In this document: piece after piece, positions 44,334 through 53,900 of the stretch
How the letters are laid out: each line of letters opens with the position of its first letter
How positions within the stretch are numbered: position 1 is the first letter of the stretch
The notes under the pieces: generated by a model
Seen by the model: the letters and a program-made list of their open reading frames with translations, nothing else
What the model was told of the DNA's origin: nothing
The model's database searches: none
Position numbers and translations under genes: made by a program
NCBI RefSeq assembly: GCF_000250655.1
Contig: NC_016935.1
Coordinates: 381,501-445,500 of the forward strand
Source of the DNA: Paenibacillus mucilaginosus 3016
GTDB lineage: Bacteria; Bacillota; Bacilli; Paenibacillales; NBRC-103111
Length of the DNA stretch: 64,000 bases
Direction: 5' to 3'

Positions 44334-44942
44334 ATGGTCAGATTCGGAACCTTCGTAATCAAGATGATGCTGCTCCTGTTTGCCCTGCTGGTCGTGACGG
44401 ATCTCATGAGGTATTTCCTGCTCCACTCGGAGGTGGAAGCGGAATCGAGTAAAGGCTTGAAGTATATGCTCTCGGCACTAGGTACGGGTGAAGGCTCGAA
44501 TGTAATGGGCACACTTGAGGAGGTCAAGCAGCGGACAAGGGATGCTTTCGACCGCTATATTGCCACCCAATATCCGGACTCGGCCTATGTGAAGGAGTCA
44601 GGCGAGGATGGCACCTATTACTTCTATAACATCACGCCCCGGCCTGACCGGCTGCAGAATACCAAGCTCAGGATACTCTCCGGGCGTATTACCGTGCAGT
44701 TGAAGCTCCCTGCGGAGGTCGAGAAATCGGACAGCTCTGCAGACCTTGTGCCTACATATGAGGTGGGGCTGGGCTACCGCCGGTTCCTGATGTCCTCGCT
44801 CAATCTGCACCCGGGCGTGGATACCGTATGGGAAGAACGTTCGATGATGCGGTTTCCGGTGAGCCATGTAGAGCTGGCGGAGTTCCGAATCGGAGTGAGC
44901 TCCGGAACGATTGCCGTGCCGTCACCCATACCAACACCCTGA
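44334..44942 (+). CDS. Membrane-anchored pseudopilin-like protein
   Basis: This 202-residue protein has an N-terminal helix (FVIKMMLLLFALLVVTDLM) and an extracellular part containing RTRDAFDRYIATQYPDSAY and LVPTYEVGLGYRRF. No known domain is recognised. The spacing of 4 bases to the preceding gene and the absence of a ribosome site suggest translational coupling. By place and shape it is a second minor pseudopilin-like component. It ends in a Pro-rich stretch. Confidence 0.65.
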   Translation: MVRFGTFVIKMMLLLFALLVVTDLMRYFLLHSEVEAESSKGLKYMLSALGTGEGSNVMGTLEEVKQRTRDAFDRYIATQYPDSAYVKESGEDGTYYFYNITPRPDRLQNTKLRILSGRITVQLKLPAEVEKSDSSADLVPTYEVGLGYRRFLMSSLNLHPGVDTVWEERSMMRFPVSHVELAEFRIGVSSGTIAVPSPIPTP

Positions 44943-44961
44943 AGAAATGGAGGTTATTCGT

Positions 44962-45327
44962 ATGAACAAGAAGGCAATCGGCATGGCGGCCCTACTGACG
45001 GCTGCGTCGCTGCTGGTCGTATCCTCGGTTTATGGCCGGACCATTATCACCTACGTATCGGAGTTCTTTGAACCGACTCCGGCTACCGCCGATTACGGTA
45101 CTGTGAAGAAGCTCACCGGCGACTTCCGGCAGCAGGAGATCTCGGACAGCCAGACGGAGGCCGTTTGGACCCAAGGCAGTGTGACGATCAAGAGGCCGGA
45201 CGGAACCACGGTGAAGGGCGAAATTCCGGTCGGCGGCTTCGAAGTGGAGACGAAGAAGTGGCCGCAGATTCCGGGCGTGCCGGATCTTGAGTACAAGACC
45301 TTCGGCAGCGATACGGCGGCACCATAA
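44962..45327 (+). CDS. Small exported or membrane-anchored protein of the Tad-like locus
   Basis: This 121-residue protein starts MNKKAIGMAALLTAASLLVV, a signal or anchor segment, followed by a small domain with VTIKRPDGTTVKGEIPVGG. There is no lipobox cysteine. ATGGAGGT lies 8 bases before ATG 44962. I cannot name a family. It is the third small exported product in the run and is followed 32 bases later by SLH paralogue 1. Confidence 0.65.
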   Translation: MNKKAIGMAALLTAASLLVVSSVYGRTIITYVSEFFEPTPATADYGTVKKLTGDFRQQEISDSQTEAVWTQGSVTIKRPDGTTVKGEIPVGGFEVETKKWPQIPGVPDLEYKTFGSDTAAP

Positions 45328-45359
45328 TAGGTGACGAGGCGAACATAAGGGGAATACAT

Positions 45360-46403
45360 ATGAAACGAGTTTTAAAAACAGCATGGGCGGCTTCACTGCT
45401 GTTCTCGGCTTTCGGCGGCTTCGGCGGAGGCAGCACATCAGTGATAGCGGCGGGTTTCAATGATATCGAGAACCATTGGGCAAAAGAAACGATCACCTGG
45501 GGACAGCAGGAAGGCTTGATCAGCGGTTATCCGGACGGCACGTTCAAGCCGAACGCGCAGGTCACGGAGGCCGAATTCGTCAAGATGATGGTGGCATCGT
45601 TCAAGACGGAAGTCAGCGAGGTGCAATCTCCGAAGCACTGGGCGGATGCTTATTACTATTTTGCGGAGTCGAAGAACTATCCCTTGAAGGGTTATCAGGA
45701 ACTTGCTGACCGCGATAAGCCGATTACACGGGAACGGGTAGCGGAATTTGTAGTCGGGACCGTCGGTAAGAACTACAGCGGGGACCAGGCGATCCAGTAT
45801 CTCATCGGATTTAAGCTGGCAACAGGTAAAGTTGAGGGCGAGATGACTATCGCCTCCTTCAAGGGCCAGGATACGCTAACCCGTGGGGAAGCGGCCCAAT
45901 TCATCCGAAACTTGAAGATCAACAATGTGAACTATTTCCGAACCAGGCCTTATGAACCTTCGCCAGCCAGTGGGCTGCCACTCATGCCAAGCCCGACCCA
46001 GGTGGGATTGAACCAGATCATGTACGTGCTGAATACACACGTCATGACCAAGTTTCCGGGGTACAGTGTCCGCAGCGCGAATCATGACGGTCATTTCGAT
46101 ACTAGTACGGTTACGGTGATTGACGGAAAGAACCGAAACATACTGGTAACGCAGATTGAATATGATCCAAAAACCAAATCGATTGTCTTATTCCACCTGC
46201 TGGAATCCGAAAAAGAAGGAAATGTGGAAATGACAGCTGCGTCGGTGAAGGCGCTGGGGTATCCGGTGCCGGACAATTTCGCTGATACTCTTCATACCGT
46301 GCTAAAGGAGCATAAAGATCAGCGAGTGCGGGCAGGACAGTGGACCCTTTATCTGAAACCGGATGAGAATCTCATGACTCGAATGCAAATCATCGTAGAA
46401 TAA
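45360..46403 (+). CDS. SLH-domain protein, paralogue 1
   Basis: This 347-residue exported protein has a signal peptide (cleaved near residue 30, after SVIAAG), then two or three SLH repeats (residues about 32-190: FNDIENHWAKETITWG, PKHWADAYYYFAE, DTLTRGEAAQFIRNL). A C-terminal domain (about 200-347) with NHDGHFDTSTVTVIDGK and DPKTKSIVLFHLLESEKEG is unknown. It should anchor the exported part of the locus to the cell-wall polymer. The next gene is a near copy. AAGGGG lies upstream of the ATG. Confidence 0.85.
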   Translation: MKRVLKTAWAASLLFSAFGGFGGGSTSVIAAGFNDIENHWAKETITWGQQEGLISGYPDGTFKPNAQVTEAEFVKMMVASFKTEVSEVQSPKHWADAYYYFAESKNYPLKGYQELADRDKPITRERVAEFVVGTVGKNYSGDQAIQYLIGFKLATGKVEGEMTIASFKGQDTLTRGEAAQFIRNLKINNVNYFRTRPYEPSPASGLPLMPSPTQVGLNQIMYVLNTHVMTKFPGYSVRSANHDGHFDTSTVTVIDGKNRNILVTQIEYDPKTKSIVLFHLLESEKEGNVEMTAASVKALGYPVPDNFADTLHTVLKEHKDQRVRAGQWTLYLKPDENLMTRMQIIVE

Positions 46404-46435
46404 AGCTATTTAAACAATTCTAAGGGGGATACATA

Positions 46436-47479
46436 ATGAAAGGCCGGTTAAAAACAGCCTTGGCAGCCTCGCTGTTGTTCTCGGCTTTCGGCGGCTTCGG
46501 CGGAGGCGGTACAGCTGTGCTGGCGGCGGGTTTTAACGATATCGAGAATCATTGGGCGAAAGAAACGATCACCTGGGGGCAGCAGGAAGGGCTGATCAGC
46601 GGTTATCCGGACGGTACGTTCAAGCCGAACGCGCAGGTCACGGAAGCGGAGTTCGTCAAGATGATGGTAGCTTCCTTCAAGACGGAGGTCAGCGAGGTGC
46701 AGTCTCCGAAGCACTGGGCGGATGCTTATTACTATTTTGCGGAGTCCAAGAACTACCCCCTGAAGGGATATCAGGAGCTTGCCCAGCGTGATAAACCGAT
46801 TACCCGGGAAAGAGTGGCGGAATTTGTAGTCGGGACTGTGGGTAAGAACTACAGCGGGGACCAGGCGATCCAGTATCTCATTGGCTATAAGCTGGCCAGC
46901 GGGAAGGTGGAGGGTGATATGTCCATCGCATCCTTTAAAGGCCAGGATACATTGACCCGCGGGGAGGCAGCGCAGTTTATCCGGAATCTAAAGCTGAGTA
47001 ATGTAAACTACTTCCGAACCCGGCCTTTTGAACCTTCACCGGTAAGTGAGCTGCCCCAGCTTCCGGGGCCTACCCAGCAGGGATTGAACCAGATTATGTA
47101 TACTTTGAATGACAAAGTAATTACTAAGTTTCCCGCCTATGGAGTGCGTCCAGTCAATCATGACGGTCACTTTGATACGAGCTTCGTTGTGGTGTACTAC
47201 GGGGAGAATAAACACGCAATGGTATTGAATATAGAGTACGACCCCAAAACAAAATCCATTATTCGATTCAACTTTATTGACGGAGAGAAAGAGGGCAGTG
47301 TGGAGATGTTTGCCGCTGCAGTGCAAGCTCTTGGATTTCCAGTGCCGAATGACTTTAGCAGCACCCTTCGTGCCGTGATGAGTGAGAATAAAGCTCAGCG
47401 GGTGAATGCAGGCCAGCGAACATTGCTCCTTAAGCCAAACGAATTGGTTGTAACCCGGATGGAAATATTCGTTGAGTAG
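46436..47479 (+). CDS. SLH-domain protein, paralogue 2
   Basis: This 347-residue protein is the tandem duplicate of the preceding gene, with the same length and domain order. The SLH half (to about residue 190) is nearly identical (FNDIENHWAKETITWGQQEG appears in both), whereas the C-terminal half has diverged much more, though NHDGHFDTS and DPKTKSI are kept. AAGGGGG precedes ATG 46436. The pattern suggests a duplication whose anchor is constrained or homogenised while the exposed domain changes. Confidence 0.85.
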   Translation: MKGRLKTALAASLLFSAFGGFGGGGTAVLAAGFNDIENHWAKETITWGQQEGLISGYPDGTFKPNAQVTEAEFVKMMVASFKTEVSEVQSPKHWADAYYYFAESKNYPLKGYQELAQRDKPITRERVAEFVVGTVGKNYSGDQAIQYLIGYKLASGKVEGDMSIASFKGQDTLTRGEAAQFIRNLKLSNVNYFRTRPFEPSPVSELPQLPGPTQQGLNQIMYTLNDKVITKFPAYGVRPVNHDGHFDTSFVVVYYGENKHAMVLNIEYDPKTKSIIRFNFIDGEKEGSVEMFAAAVQALGFPVPNDFSSTLRAVMSENKAQRVNAGQRTLLLKPNELVVTRMEIFVE

Positions 47480-47491
47480 AGGGGAATGCAG

Positions 47492-50400
47492 ATGAAAAGG
47501 TGGACAGCTTGGTTTTGCATTGTTGTCCTGCTGCTGCCCCTTTGGCCGGCAGGGAATAGGGTGGAAGCAGAAAGTAATTCTTCTCTTATAGCACGCTTCC
47601 AGTCCTTTATGAAAGATAAGGATATTAACGGGGGCTATACGGCTGAGGATTTCAGAAGGGACAATGGAAGGTTGAAGGAAGAAATAGACCGATACTTTGA
47701 TTCCCTTGATATTCCTAGATTTATAAATGGCAGACAGGGGCGTGTTGAAATTAACTACCCTCTTGCTGCCCGAAAGAAGATTATCGTCTACGGCACGCCG
47801 TTTGATGACGGTAACGATCCACCAAAGGGCGACCAGCATCGATATTGGGGTCAAACGGAGTCTCTGACGGTGTTCCCCAATTTTGATTATCCTCCGGATG
47901 CGGAGAGCCACACTCCTTTAAAGGAGAGGGATTGGATAGAGGAGCCCTGGAACAAAAATATTAAGAGAGCTCAGAAAACCGACTATATGGAAGGTGAGCT
48001 ATGGGATACCGGGAGTCAATCGGACCAACAAGACTCTCATCTCGAGGCATCACCTAAAGAGTGGCTGAAAGGTGCTGTAAACCACTACAACAATGACAGC
48101 AACCTGCTCGAAGATCTCGGGTGGAGCGTGGACAAGCTGTACAAGCACGCGGTGATTCTGTCTCGTCCTACGGAGTATTCGTACGGTCAGATCGTGCTTT
48201 TCCATCATCGTAATGGGGTAAACTGGTACGACGACTTCATGATTCCTCCGCTGAAGAGCCGGTATAACATTTCGCTAAGAGGCTCCTCGCTCACTCCGAA
48301 TGACAAGGGGCCCGAAGGTTCGCCGCTCCGGCTTCACACGGAGGTGGAGCTCAGCGCTTACAATTCGGAGCCGGTGCGCATCAAGGTAGAGTTCCGCAGG
48401 CTGAACGGCGATATCATCAACTCCAAAGAGATCGAGCTTTCCCGCGAGCATCCAATGGAAAAGGTCAGCATCGACTGGAAGCGGCCGGGCGGCGGGGAGA
48501 AAGTAACCGTCGAAGCCTATGCGGTGAACAGCAGCGGGCAGCGGGACGAGAAGTTCCCAGAAGCCTACGAGGAAGATAACGTAGACTACATCGCCTTGTC
48601 GGCCCCGGTGGATGTACCGGACGGTCCGTACGAGGGCTTCTATCATGTGAGCGACCTCAACAAGCTGAAATCCCAGGAAGACGTCCGTTCTTATGGCGGC
48701 AACCCGGTGTTCATTCAGGAGCTGTCGACCGGCGGCAAGACCGTAAGCGGCATATCGGACCTGCCATCGGAGCCGGTTTGGAAAGACAACAAGGGCAATG
48801 ATATCAGTCCCCGCAGCTTCTTCGTCAATGACGGAAGCCGGACGTATCTGAAGCTCTCGTCGCTGGCTTCGCTCTCGGGCGCCAAGCTGACGAGCAAACT
48901 GACCGCCCCGGCCTTCAGGACGGACCATGAGTCAGAGATTACCCGCACGGAACAGGGAGCCTGCGTAACGGAGACGGAGTGCGAGACCATCTACCATGTG
49001 ACCGAGACGTTCAGACTGCAGTCCATGGGCTCCTACTACTCGCAGAATCTGGCGGAGTTCGAAGTGGAGCAGTCCCGCGCGCCGCAGATCAGCAAGTTCG
49101 CGGTGGACCCGCAGGGCAATCTGCGCATCTCCGCCTCCGCGTTCGGCTTTCCTGCGGGCGGCCTCAAGGCGGATCTCATCCTCGACTATGAGGCGAACAA
49201 AGAGAAGCTGCCTGAGGGCCTGCGTTCCTTGGACAATCCGGCCAATCCGCAGGGCGGCTACTGGCGCAAGATGGTGCTGCCGGCCTTCGCATCGGAAAAG
49301 CAGCCGTTCATTCACGAGCTCACCTCGTCGGATGGGGCGGTGATCACGAAGGGCACGGAAGCCAAGCTGAAGGGCAGCTCCTCGGATGAGCTCGTCATCT
49401 CCCAAGAGAAGCTGCAGCAAATGTTCGCTTACAGCGAACAACTGGATCTGTTCCGTCAGTCGGAAGCCTACCACAAGGCCCAGGGAACGGAAAAACACAG
49501 GCTGCTCAAATACATGGAGGGCATCGGGAAGGACCGTCCGGCGCTGTCGCCGGGGCCTCATACGCTGACCCTTTACGTAACCGACACCTTCGGCCGTTTC
49601 GATTATATCACCATCCGCTACTCGCCTGTCGCCCTGCATGACGGCAAGGCAAAGCCGGAGTTCGCCTACTTCCAGGGTAAGGGAACGCCGACCGAGTTCA
49701 GTCACGAGACGGCGAACGGCCGCTCCGGCATGAACGCGTACCGGGACTATGCCGTTCACTTCGATCTGACGGTGCCGGCAAGTATCCGGAAGAGCGGTAC
49801 AACGCTGGAACGGCCGGGCTTCCTGGCGGCATGGGCCACGGATTTTCCGGCTATGCGCACCGGCTCGCAGTATAAGGTCGGCATGTCGAAGGACACCGCC
49901 GGAGCGCTGCATGCTGCAGACACGGGGGATTTTAACACTTTCGATGCGGATGGATCGGTGAAGAATGTCAGCGATCTGGTACCGGCCAATGAAGCCAAGG
50001 TCTACAGCAAGTTCGATCCAAGAGACTTCTATAACACAAAGCTGATTCAGGAAGAGAAGAACACGTCGGCACAGTTCAAGGCGTTCCCGAGGGTGATCCG
50101 CTCCGGACAGGGCATCTTCACGGAGAGCAGCCTCGAAGTGAGGGCTGTGCTGGAAGGACCGAGCGAGGCGGATAACATCCGCCGCATGGCTGAGCTTGTC
50201 AGCAGCGTGATCGAGGGCGGCTCGGGACTTCAGCTCTCGGGGGCCAAGGACGAGGAGCTGATCACCTCGGTGACAGGGCCGGGCAAGTACGGGGATCTCA
50301 CGAACAATCTCAATGAGACAAGCCAGAAGCTTGTGCTGCAGTCCGGCACGGTACAGTCCATCATCGAGGCCTCGAAGCCCGTCACTACGAGCCAGACGAT

Positions 50401-50785
50401 CATCGAGGACAGCAGGAACCGGCTGCAGGTACAGCGCACGGAGTTCATCTTCGCCGTACCGGTCTGGCTGGAGCCGGCCAAGGGAGCCTTCGGCGGAAGC
50501 AACCTCAACACGAAGTCGTATGACTGGACCGGCCGCGGCTACCGCGGTTTCATGATCCACCCGAATACCAAGGACGGCTTCTACACGATGCGGGTGGAAG
50601 GCAGCGCGGATCTGTCCAAGCTCGATCCGTCGTTCGCCGGGCGCAAGCTCAGCCTGTACAGCCGGTTAGAGCCGCTCGTTGTCCTCGGATCCGTGTTCCA
50701 GGACATGTGGGTTGATACTTCGGCCCCTGCACCGGCACAGCCGGGAACCGTCGATTCGGGATCGGATTGGCAGTGGACCGATTAA
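47492..50785 (+). CDS. Large exported protein ending the secretion locus
   Basis: This protein of about 1097 residues has a signal peptide (MKRWTAWFCIVVLLLPLWPAG, cleaved near VEAES). I recognise no catalytic family. The chain looks like a series of beta-rich extracellular domains, for example VEVEFRRL-like strands near residue 300, HTLTLYVTDTFGRFDYITIR near 700 and MRVEGSADLSKLD near the end. ATG 47492 is preferred over ATG 47486 because GAGGGGAA is 6-7 bases from it. It follows SLH paralogue 2 by 12 bases and ends before a terminator, so it is the last gene of the transcript and a likely structural or substrate protein of the system. Confidence 0.75.
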   Translation: MKRWTAWFCIVVLLLPLWPAGNRVEAESNSSLIARFQSFMKDKDINGGYTAEDFRRDNGRLKEEIDRYFDSLDIPRFINGRQGRVEINYPLAARKKIIVYGTPFDDGNDPPKGDQHRYWGQTESLTVFPNFDYPPDAESHTPLKERDWIEEPWNKNIKRAQKTDYMEGELWDTGSQSDQQDSHLEASPKEWLKGAVNHYNNDSNLLEDLGWSVDKLYKHAVILSRPTEYSYGQIVLFHHRNGVNWYDDFMIPPLKSRYNISLRGSSLTPNDKGPEGSPLRLHTEVELSAYNSEPVRIKVEFRRLNGDIINSKEIELSREHPMEKVSIDWKRPGGGEKVTVEAYAVNSSGQRDEKFPEAYEEDNVDYIALSAPVDVPDGPYEGFYHVSDLNKLKSQEDVRSYGGNPVFIQELSTGGKTVSGISDLPSEPVWKDNKGNDISPRSFFVNDGSRTYLKLSSLASLSGAKLTSKLTAPAFRTDHESEITRTEQGACVTETECETIYHVTETFRLQSMGSYYSQNLAEFEVEQSRAPQISKFAVDPQGNLRISASAFGFPAGGLKADLILDYEANKEKLPEGLRSLDNPANPQGGYWRKMVLPAFASEKQPFIHELTSSDGAVITKGTEAKLKGSSSDELVISQEKLQQMFAYSEQLDLFRQSEAYHKAQGTEKHRLLKYMEGIGKDRPALSPGPHTLTLYVTDTFGRFDYITIRYSPVALHDGKAKPEFAYFQGKGTPTEFSHETANGRSGMNAYRDYAVHFDLTVPASIRKSGTTLERPGFLAAWATDFPAMRTGSQYKVGMSKDTAGALHAADTGDFNTFDADGSVKNVSDLVPANEAKVYSKFDPRDFYNTKLIQEEKNTSAQFKAFPRVIRSGQGIFTESSLEVRAVLEGPSEADNIRRMAELVSSVIEGGSGLQLSGAKDEELITSVTGPGKYGDLTNNLNETSQKLVLQSGTVQSIIEASKPVTTSQTIIEDSRNRLQVQRTEFIFAVPVWLEPAKGAFGGSNLNTKSYDWTGRGYRGFMIHPNTKDGFYTMRVEGSADLSKLDPSFAGRKLSLYSRLEPLVVLGSVFQDMWVDTSAPAPAQPGTVDSGSDWQWTD

Positions 50786-50833
50786 GCGACTGAATACATT
50801 TTGGAAGGCAGCTGCAATACCAAAGAATAGCAG

Positions 50834-50872
50834 AAGGACCGCACCCCGGGGCTGAGGGTTGCGGTCCTTTTT
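50834..50872 (+). terminator. Terminator of the secretion locus
   Basis: A stem of about 13 bp (50834-50846 with 50856-50869, one bulge) with a short loop is followed by TTTTT. It closes the 24-kb run of + strand genes and faces the convergent amylase gene. Confidence 0.85.
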
Positions 50873-50971
50873 GCATTTGTACAGGCTAATCTAGAAGGGG
50901 CCATTCTTTTTTCGGACGGCGCAGCATTCAAGCAGCCGGATCCTTCAATGGCTGCGTTCCCTAATTCTTGC

Positions 50972-53900
50972 CTACAGTCCCTTCCACCGGACGACGGTGA
51001 GCGAGACGGTCTGGGCGCCCGCTCCCTTGGTATAGGTCCGGTTCGCGATGTCGGTGCCCGTGGAGCTTACCTCCACGGTCTCCCAGGAGCCGCGGGTGAT
51101 TTTGTACTGCACGGCCGTGCCCTCGGCAATTGGCAGCGTCACGGTATACGTGCCGTCAGCCTGCTTCACCAGCTTCGAGGCCGGATCGGCCGCATTCCAG
51201 CTGTTGAAGGATCCGGCGACGTAGAGGCTGTCGCCCGCAGGCGTATTCGACGGCACCGTGACCTTGAAGGTCAGCGTGCTGGCCCCCGCAGCCGGATTCG
51301 TGGTCACGGACAGCGCAGCCGACGCGGTGGAGGTGTTGCCCGCGGCGTCGAAGGCCTTGACGGTGTAGCTGTACACGGTGTTGGCTGTCAGCCCGCTGTC
51401 CGTGTACGTCGTGCCGGCGGTGGTGCCGACCTTCACGCCGCCGCGGTATACGTCGTACCCGGTAACCTTGACGTTGTCCGTCGAAGCGGTCCAGCCGAGC
51501 GTAACGCTCGTATCCGTCTTGGCCGAAGACTGCAGGCCGGCGGGAACGCTTGGCGCCTGGCTGTCCGCCGGCGGAGGGCCGGACGTGATGACACCGCCGC
51601 TGTAGGTGGACGTGCCTGCCGGGAAGATGTAATTCTTCCCGCCGTTGTTGTCCCACGTGCCGCTGCCGTTGTTGAACACGGCTTCGAGGGAGGCCGCGGC
51701 GCCGAGGTCCACGGTCAGCTTGTGGTAGCCGGCGATCTCGGAGGCCGGCATGACGGTACCCGGAGACGTCGTCCATGTGCCGCCCGCCGGACGGTAGTGC
51801 ATGTAAGGCGTCGTGTAGCCGGGCTTATAGTAGACCGTGGCCGAATTGCCCTGGTCGGTTGTCGACAAGGTGGCTGCCGCGCTGGCAGCGGACGTGTTGC
51901 CTTTGGCATCAAAGGCTTTCACGGTATACGTGTACGCGGTCAGAGCAGCCAGGCCGGTGTCCACATAACGGTTCGCCGCAGAGGTTCCTACCTTGGTGCC
52001 GTTCCGGTAAATCTCATAGCCCGTGACGCCGACATCATCCGTGGAGGCCGTCCACGTCAGTTCGATGGACGTCTTGGAGGCGGAAGCGGCTTTGATGTCC
52101 GACGGTACGCTTGGAGGCGTCGTGTCGAGCACCGGCGGCTTGTCCGTCAGGAACGGATACGTGCCTTTGATATCGCCGCTCGGGTCCTCGATGATTTTGC
52201 CGCCAACATTCTTGTATGTGCCTGCACCGACATATACCTGCTGAATATCGCTGCGGGTAATGTTACCTTTGCTGTCCTTCGCTTCAATGTAGTAGTCGAC
52301 AAGCTCGTCACGCAGGTCCTTGATGTACGAATAGTACAGATCGCCGATCTCCTGTGCCGGCACCTTCTGAAGCACAGCTTTGGAGCCGGCCTGCCAGTCG
52401 ACGCCGTTCATGTCCGGCTTCAGGTCGCGGCGCAGCATCGGATATTCCTTCCACTCGCCGACCTTGGCCGGGTCGATCCCTGCCACGCCCTGTGCCTTCA
52501 GCGCCGCCGGGTCATAGACGCGGAACGTGTTGTCCGCCGCATCCGCCTGCTTGCTCGTATGCTTGCGGATCTTGACCTTGATGTCCGTGATGCCGTTCAG
52601 GTCATAGGCGTAGGTGTAGATGCCGAACGTATTGTCAAAATGATGAAGCGTCCAGCCCTCGGACTTGTCCACGTTGGCGCTGCCCGGGTTATATGGCCAG
52701 CGCTGCGGCCACCAGACGGACGGGCCGGTGCGGTCCTTGTCCGCTTTGGGCGTAACATACGGCTTCGAGAAGTGAAGAGACTGATTGAACGAAACGGTCG
52801 GCTTCACGGAATCGTCCTGGTTCTCGTCATAGTAGCCGAAGCCCGAATCGATCGCCGGCATGAGGAAATACCACGACAGCTCCGCCGGGTTGGCACCGCC
52901 TGCATAATCCTTGGATGCATCGCCCTTCACCGGATAGGACATCATCCACGGGTTGAGCTGGTTGCCCGCATAGGTGACTTCCTTGTCAAGCGCGGTGGCC
53001 GGCTGCCAGTGGTTCGGATGCTCGTCGAGCCAGATCTGCTCGGCCGTCTTGGCGTAGTTCTCCGCCGCCTGCAGCAGCGCAAAGTTGCGCTCGAGGTAGT
53101 GGTAGCCGTGCTCGAATGACACCGTCATGCCTTCCTCGACGCCAGCGAGGTTCTTTTTCGGCGTATAATTGGTGCCCATCACGCGGTTGAAGTCGGCGAA
53201 CTGGCCCTTCCAGATGCCGAACGGCAGCTTCCAGTGATGCCACTGCGGGTCCGAGGACGAGTCGCGCGTATCGATCCAGGAGCCGTCCTGCACGTGCACG
53301 ACATCCGACGCGGCCGGCTTGTTCGTCGCGAGATATTCGTCGATGCCCATGCCTTTGACCCCGGTATCGGAATACGTCACCGCTCCCGCGTTGAGGTAGG
53401 TACCTTTGTCACCGGCGCGGCCGGAGGAATTGTCCCCGTCATGCGCGATGACGAAGAACTGCTTCTGCGGCACCAGCCCTTCGAACGGCTTCAGTGCCTT
53501 CGCCGTCACCTGGCCCTGATACCCTTCCTCCCAGGACTCGGCTTGGGCTACCGGGACCCCGACGATCTTGGACTCCTTGCCTGTGGTCGGATTTACATAC
53601 TTCACCCAATGCGGAGTGGAGGCAAAAGGAAACTTGTTATGCGTCACCTGCTGCTCGTTGAACATCTGCTGCGATACCCAGGAGCCGACATTGCTCTCAT
53701 TCTGCAGGTCCGCACGGTTTGGCGGGGAGACCATCGTGTCCTTGCCCGGGTCGTTCAGCAGCGGATAGTCTCTCAACGTACGGGAGAAGTGGTTGTTGCC
53801 GATGACCGACCACTGGATGCCAAGCTTCTCCAGCACGGGAATGATGCGCTCGGAGAATCCAAGCTCTGTCGGGAAGAAGCCCTTCGAGGACTTGAAGTCG

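Noticed and set aside
50948..53119. 723-codon forward frame opposite the amylase
   Set aside because: The antisense gene has clear catalytic and starch-binding domains. This frame is rich in Arg/Gly/Val without domain structure and is a GC-driven shadow.
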